Below, piece after piece: positions 63,452-64,000 of a DNA stretch of 64,000 nt (positions within the stretch are counted from its first letter, which is position 1; each line of letters starts with the position of its first letter). Origin of the DNA: Mycolicibacterium doricum. Its GTDB lineage: Bacteria; Actinomycetota; Actinomycetes; Mycobacteriales; Mycobacteriaceae. The notes below the pieces were generated by a model, which worked only from the letters and a program-made list of their open reading frames with translations, searched no databases and was not told where the DNA came from. The translations under genes were made by a program, and so were the position numbers. The stretch covers positions 558,001 through 622,000 of the forward strand of contig NZ_AP022605.1 in the NCBI RefSeq assembly GCF_010728155.1. Direction: 5' to 3'.

Positions 63452-64000
63452 CTAATGCACGGCGCGCAGACCGTCGCGTACGGTGTCGAAGGCGTCGCCG
63501 AGCGCCTGGGCCAGCGACACCGCCTCGTCGGCCAGCCACTGCTCGTAGGCCGACAGCGCCACCCCGAGCATCGTCCACGCCACCGTCTGCGGCACGAGGT
63601 CTTGGGCCTTGACCCCGGTCCGGGCGGCCACGAACTGCGCGATCACGGCCCGCCACCCGGCATACATCGTCATCGAATAGGCCTGCAGCGCGTCGGTTTC
63701 CAGGATGACACGCATGCGCTGGCGGTGTCTGGTCGTCTCCTCGGGGCCGAAGTGGTTGAACGCCAGCAGGGCGCCCCGCAGCGCCTCGTCGACGGGAACG
63801 GTGGGGTCGAGGTCGTCGAACAGGTGCCGCATGTGATCGAGGTGTGCGTCGAAGTGCCCCCACGGGATCGCGCTCTTGGACGAGTAGTAGCGGAACAGCG
63901 TGCGGCGGGCGATACCTGCGGCGGCGGCCACGTCGTCGACGCTGACCTCGTCGAAACCGCGGGCGGCGAACAGTTCGAGAGCGACGTCGGTGATGTGGTC
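63452..64000 (-). CDS. mftR: TetR-family regulator, MftR-like, start outside window
   Basis: The frame is open to the right window edge (start missing). The HTH is [19 protein letters not shown], and the ligand domain contains [18 protein letters not shown] and [20 protein letters not shown]. This resembles the mycofactocin-system regulator MftR (Rv0691c). The M. tuberculosis order (Rv0688 reductase, VOC-like and sigma-like genes, mftR, then mftA onward) matches. It would bind long-chain acyl-CoA and control mycofactocin genes beyond the edge. At least 182 residues are visible. Confidence 0.75.
   Translation of the reverse strand, partial: DHITDVALELFAARGFDEVSVDDVAAAAGIARRTLFRYYSSKSAIPWGHFDAHLDHMRHLFDDLDPTVPVDEALRGALLAFNHFGPEETTRHRQRMRVILETDALQAYSMTMYAGWRAVIAQFVAARTGVKAQDLVPQTVAWTMLGVALSAYEQWLADEAVSLAQALGDAFDTVRDGLRAVH

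Overview
The window is chromosomal DNA from a mycobacterium, most likely a fast-growing Mycolicibacterium. The evidence is gene content and order: mmaA-type mycolic acid methyltransferases, lipG and an ABC1 kinase, then rplJ-rplL-mkl-rpoB-rpoC-nfo-lpqP-fadE8-echA4-paaX-like-echA5, then rpsL-rpsG-fusA-tuf, a ferredoxin-reductase-like gene, and a TetR gene that looks like mftR. This is the order known around Rv0642c-Rv0691c of M. tuberculosis. The RpoB N-terminus resembles that of M. smegmatis as I remember it.

Layout. (1) 1-12132 is a Wzx/Wzy-type surface polysaccharide cluster: flippase (cut by the window edge), beta-propeller protein, pyruvyltransferase-like protein, GT2 glycosyltransferase, WecG/TagA-type glycosyltransferase and O-antigen-polymerase-like protein. 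It looks less GC-rich than the housekeeping genes and is unusual for a mycobacterium. (2) Several insertion sequences, nearly all with frameshifts or stops, break into it at 4753-9391 and follow it at 12147-13446. I could define the IS1380-type element by inverted repeats and a TCGA duplication, and one IS3-type element by its inverted repeats. (3) 13475-16032 is a DUF1501/DUF1800 pair. (4) 16190-22821 is the mycolate-modification block (two methyltransferases, lipG, ABC1 kinase, membrane acyltransferase), bracketed by two paralogous small secreted proteins. (5) 22808-30155 is accessory DNA: an IS3 fragment, an IS21-type element (2617 bp with a GTAAC duplication), and a minus-strand locus that looks like a type VII secretion (ESX) effector locus. 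That locus has a WXG100 protein, two WXG-type trafficking-domain proteins, an EspC-like protein with a frameshift, a putative C-terminal effector domain, a lantibiotic-dehydratase-like fragment, and a membrane protein now separated by the IS21 that could be its immunity protein. (6) 30280-33710 holds small enzymes. (7) 33717-64000 is the conserved ribosomal protein/RNA polymerase/elongation factor region with fatty-acid and aldehyde/alcohol genes between, ending in a VOC/ECF-sigma pair and mftR. The mycofactocin genes are expected just past the right edge.

The genes in (7) supply the transcription and translation core. Mkl is the shared ATPase for Mce lipid importers, and fadE8/echA4/echA5 suggest acyl-CoA degradation. 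Parts (1), (3), (4) and (5) concern the cell envelope or secretion. Three copies of a hairpin repeat (gcagacgcaaatgt arms) lie between genes, two of them bracketing an AbiEi/DUF559-type gene inserted between rpoC and nfo. Frameshifts are concentrated in the mobile and accessory genes, while all housekeeping genes are intact, so I read most of them as genuine decay, though some single-base losses sit in G or C runs and could be sequencing errors.
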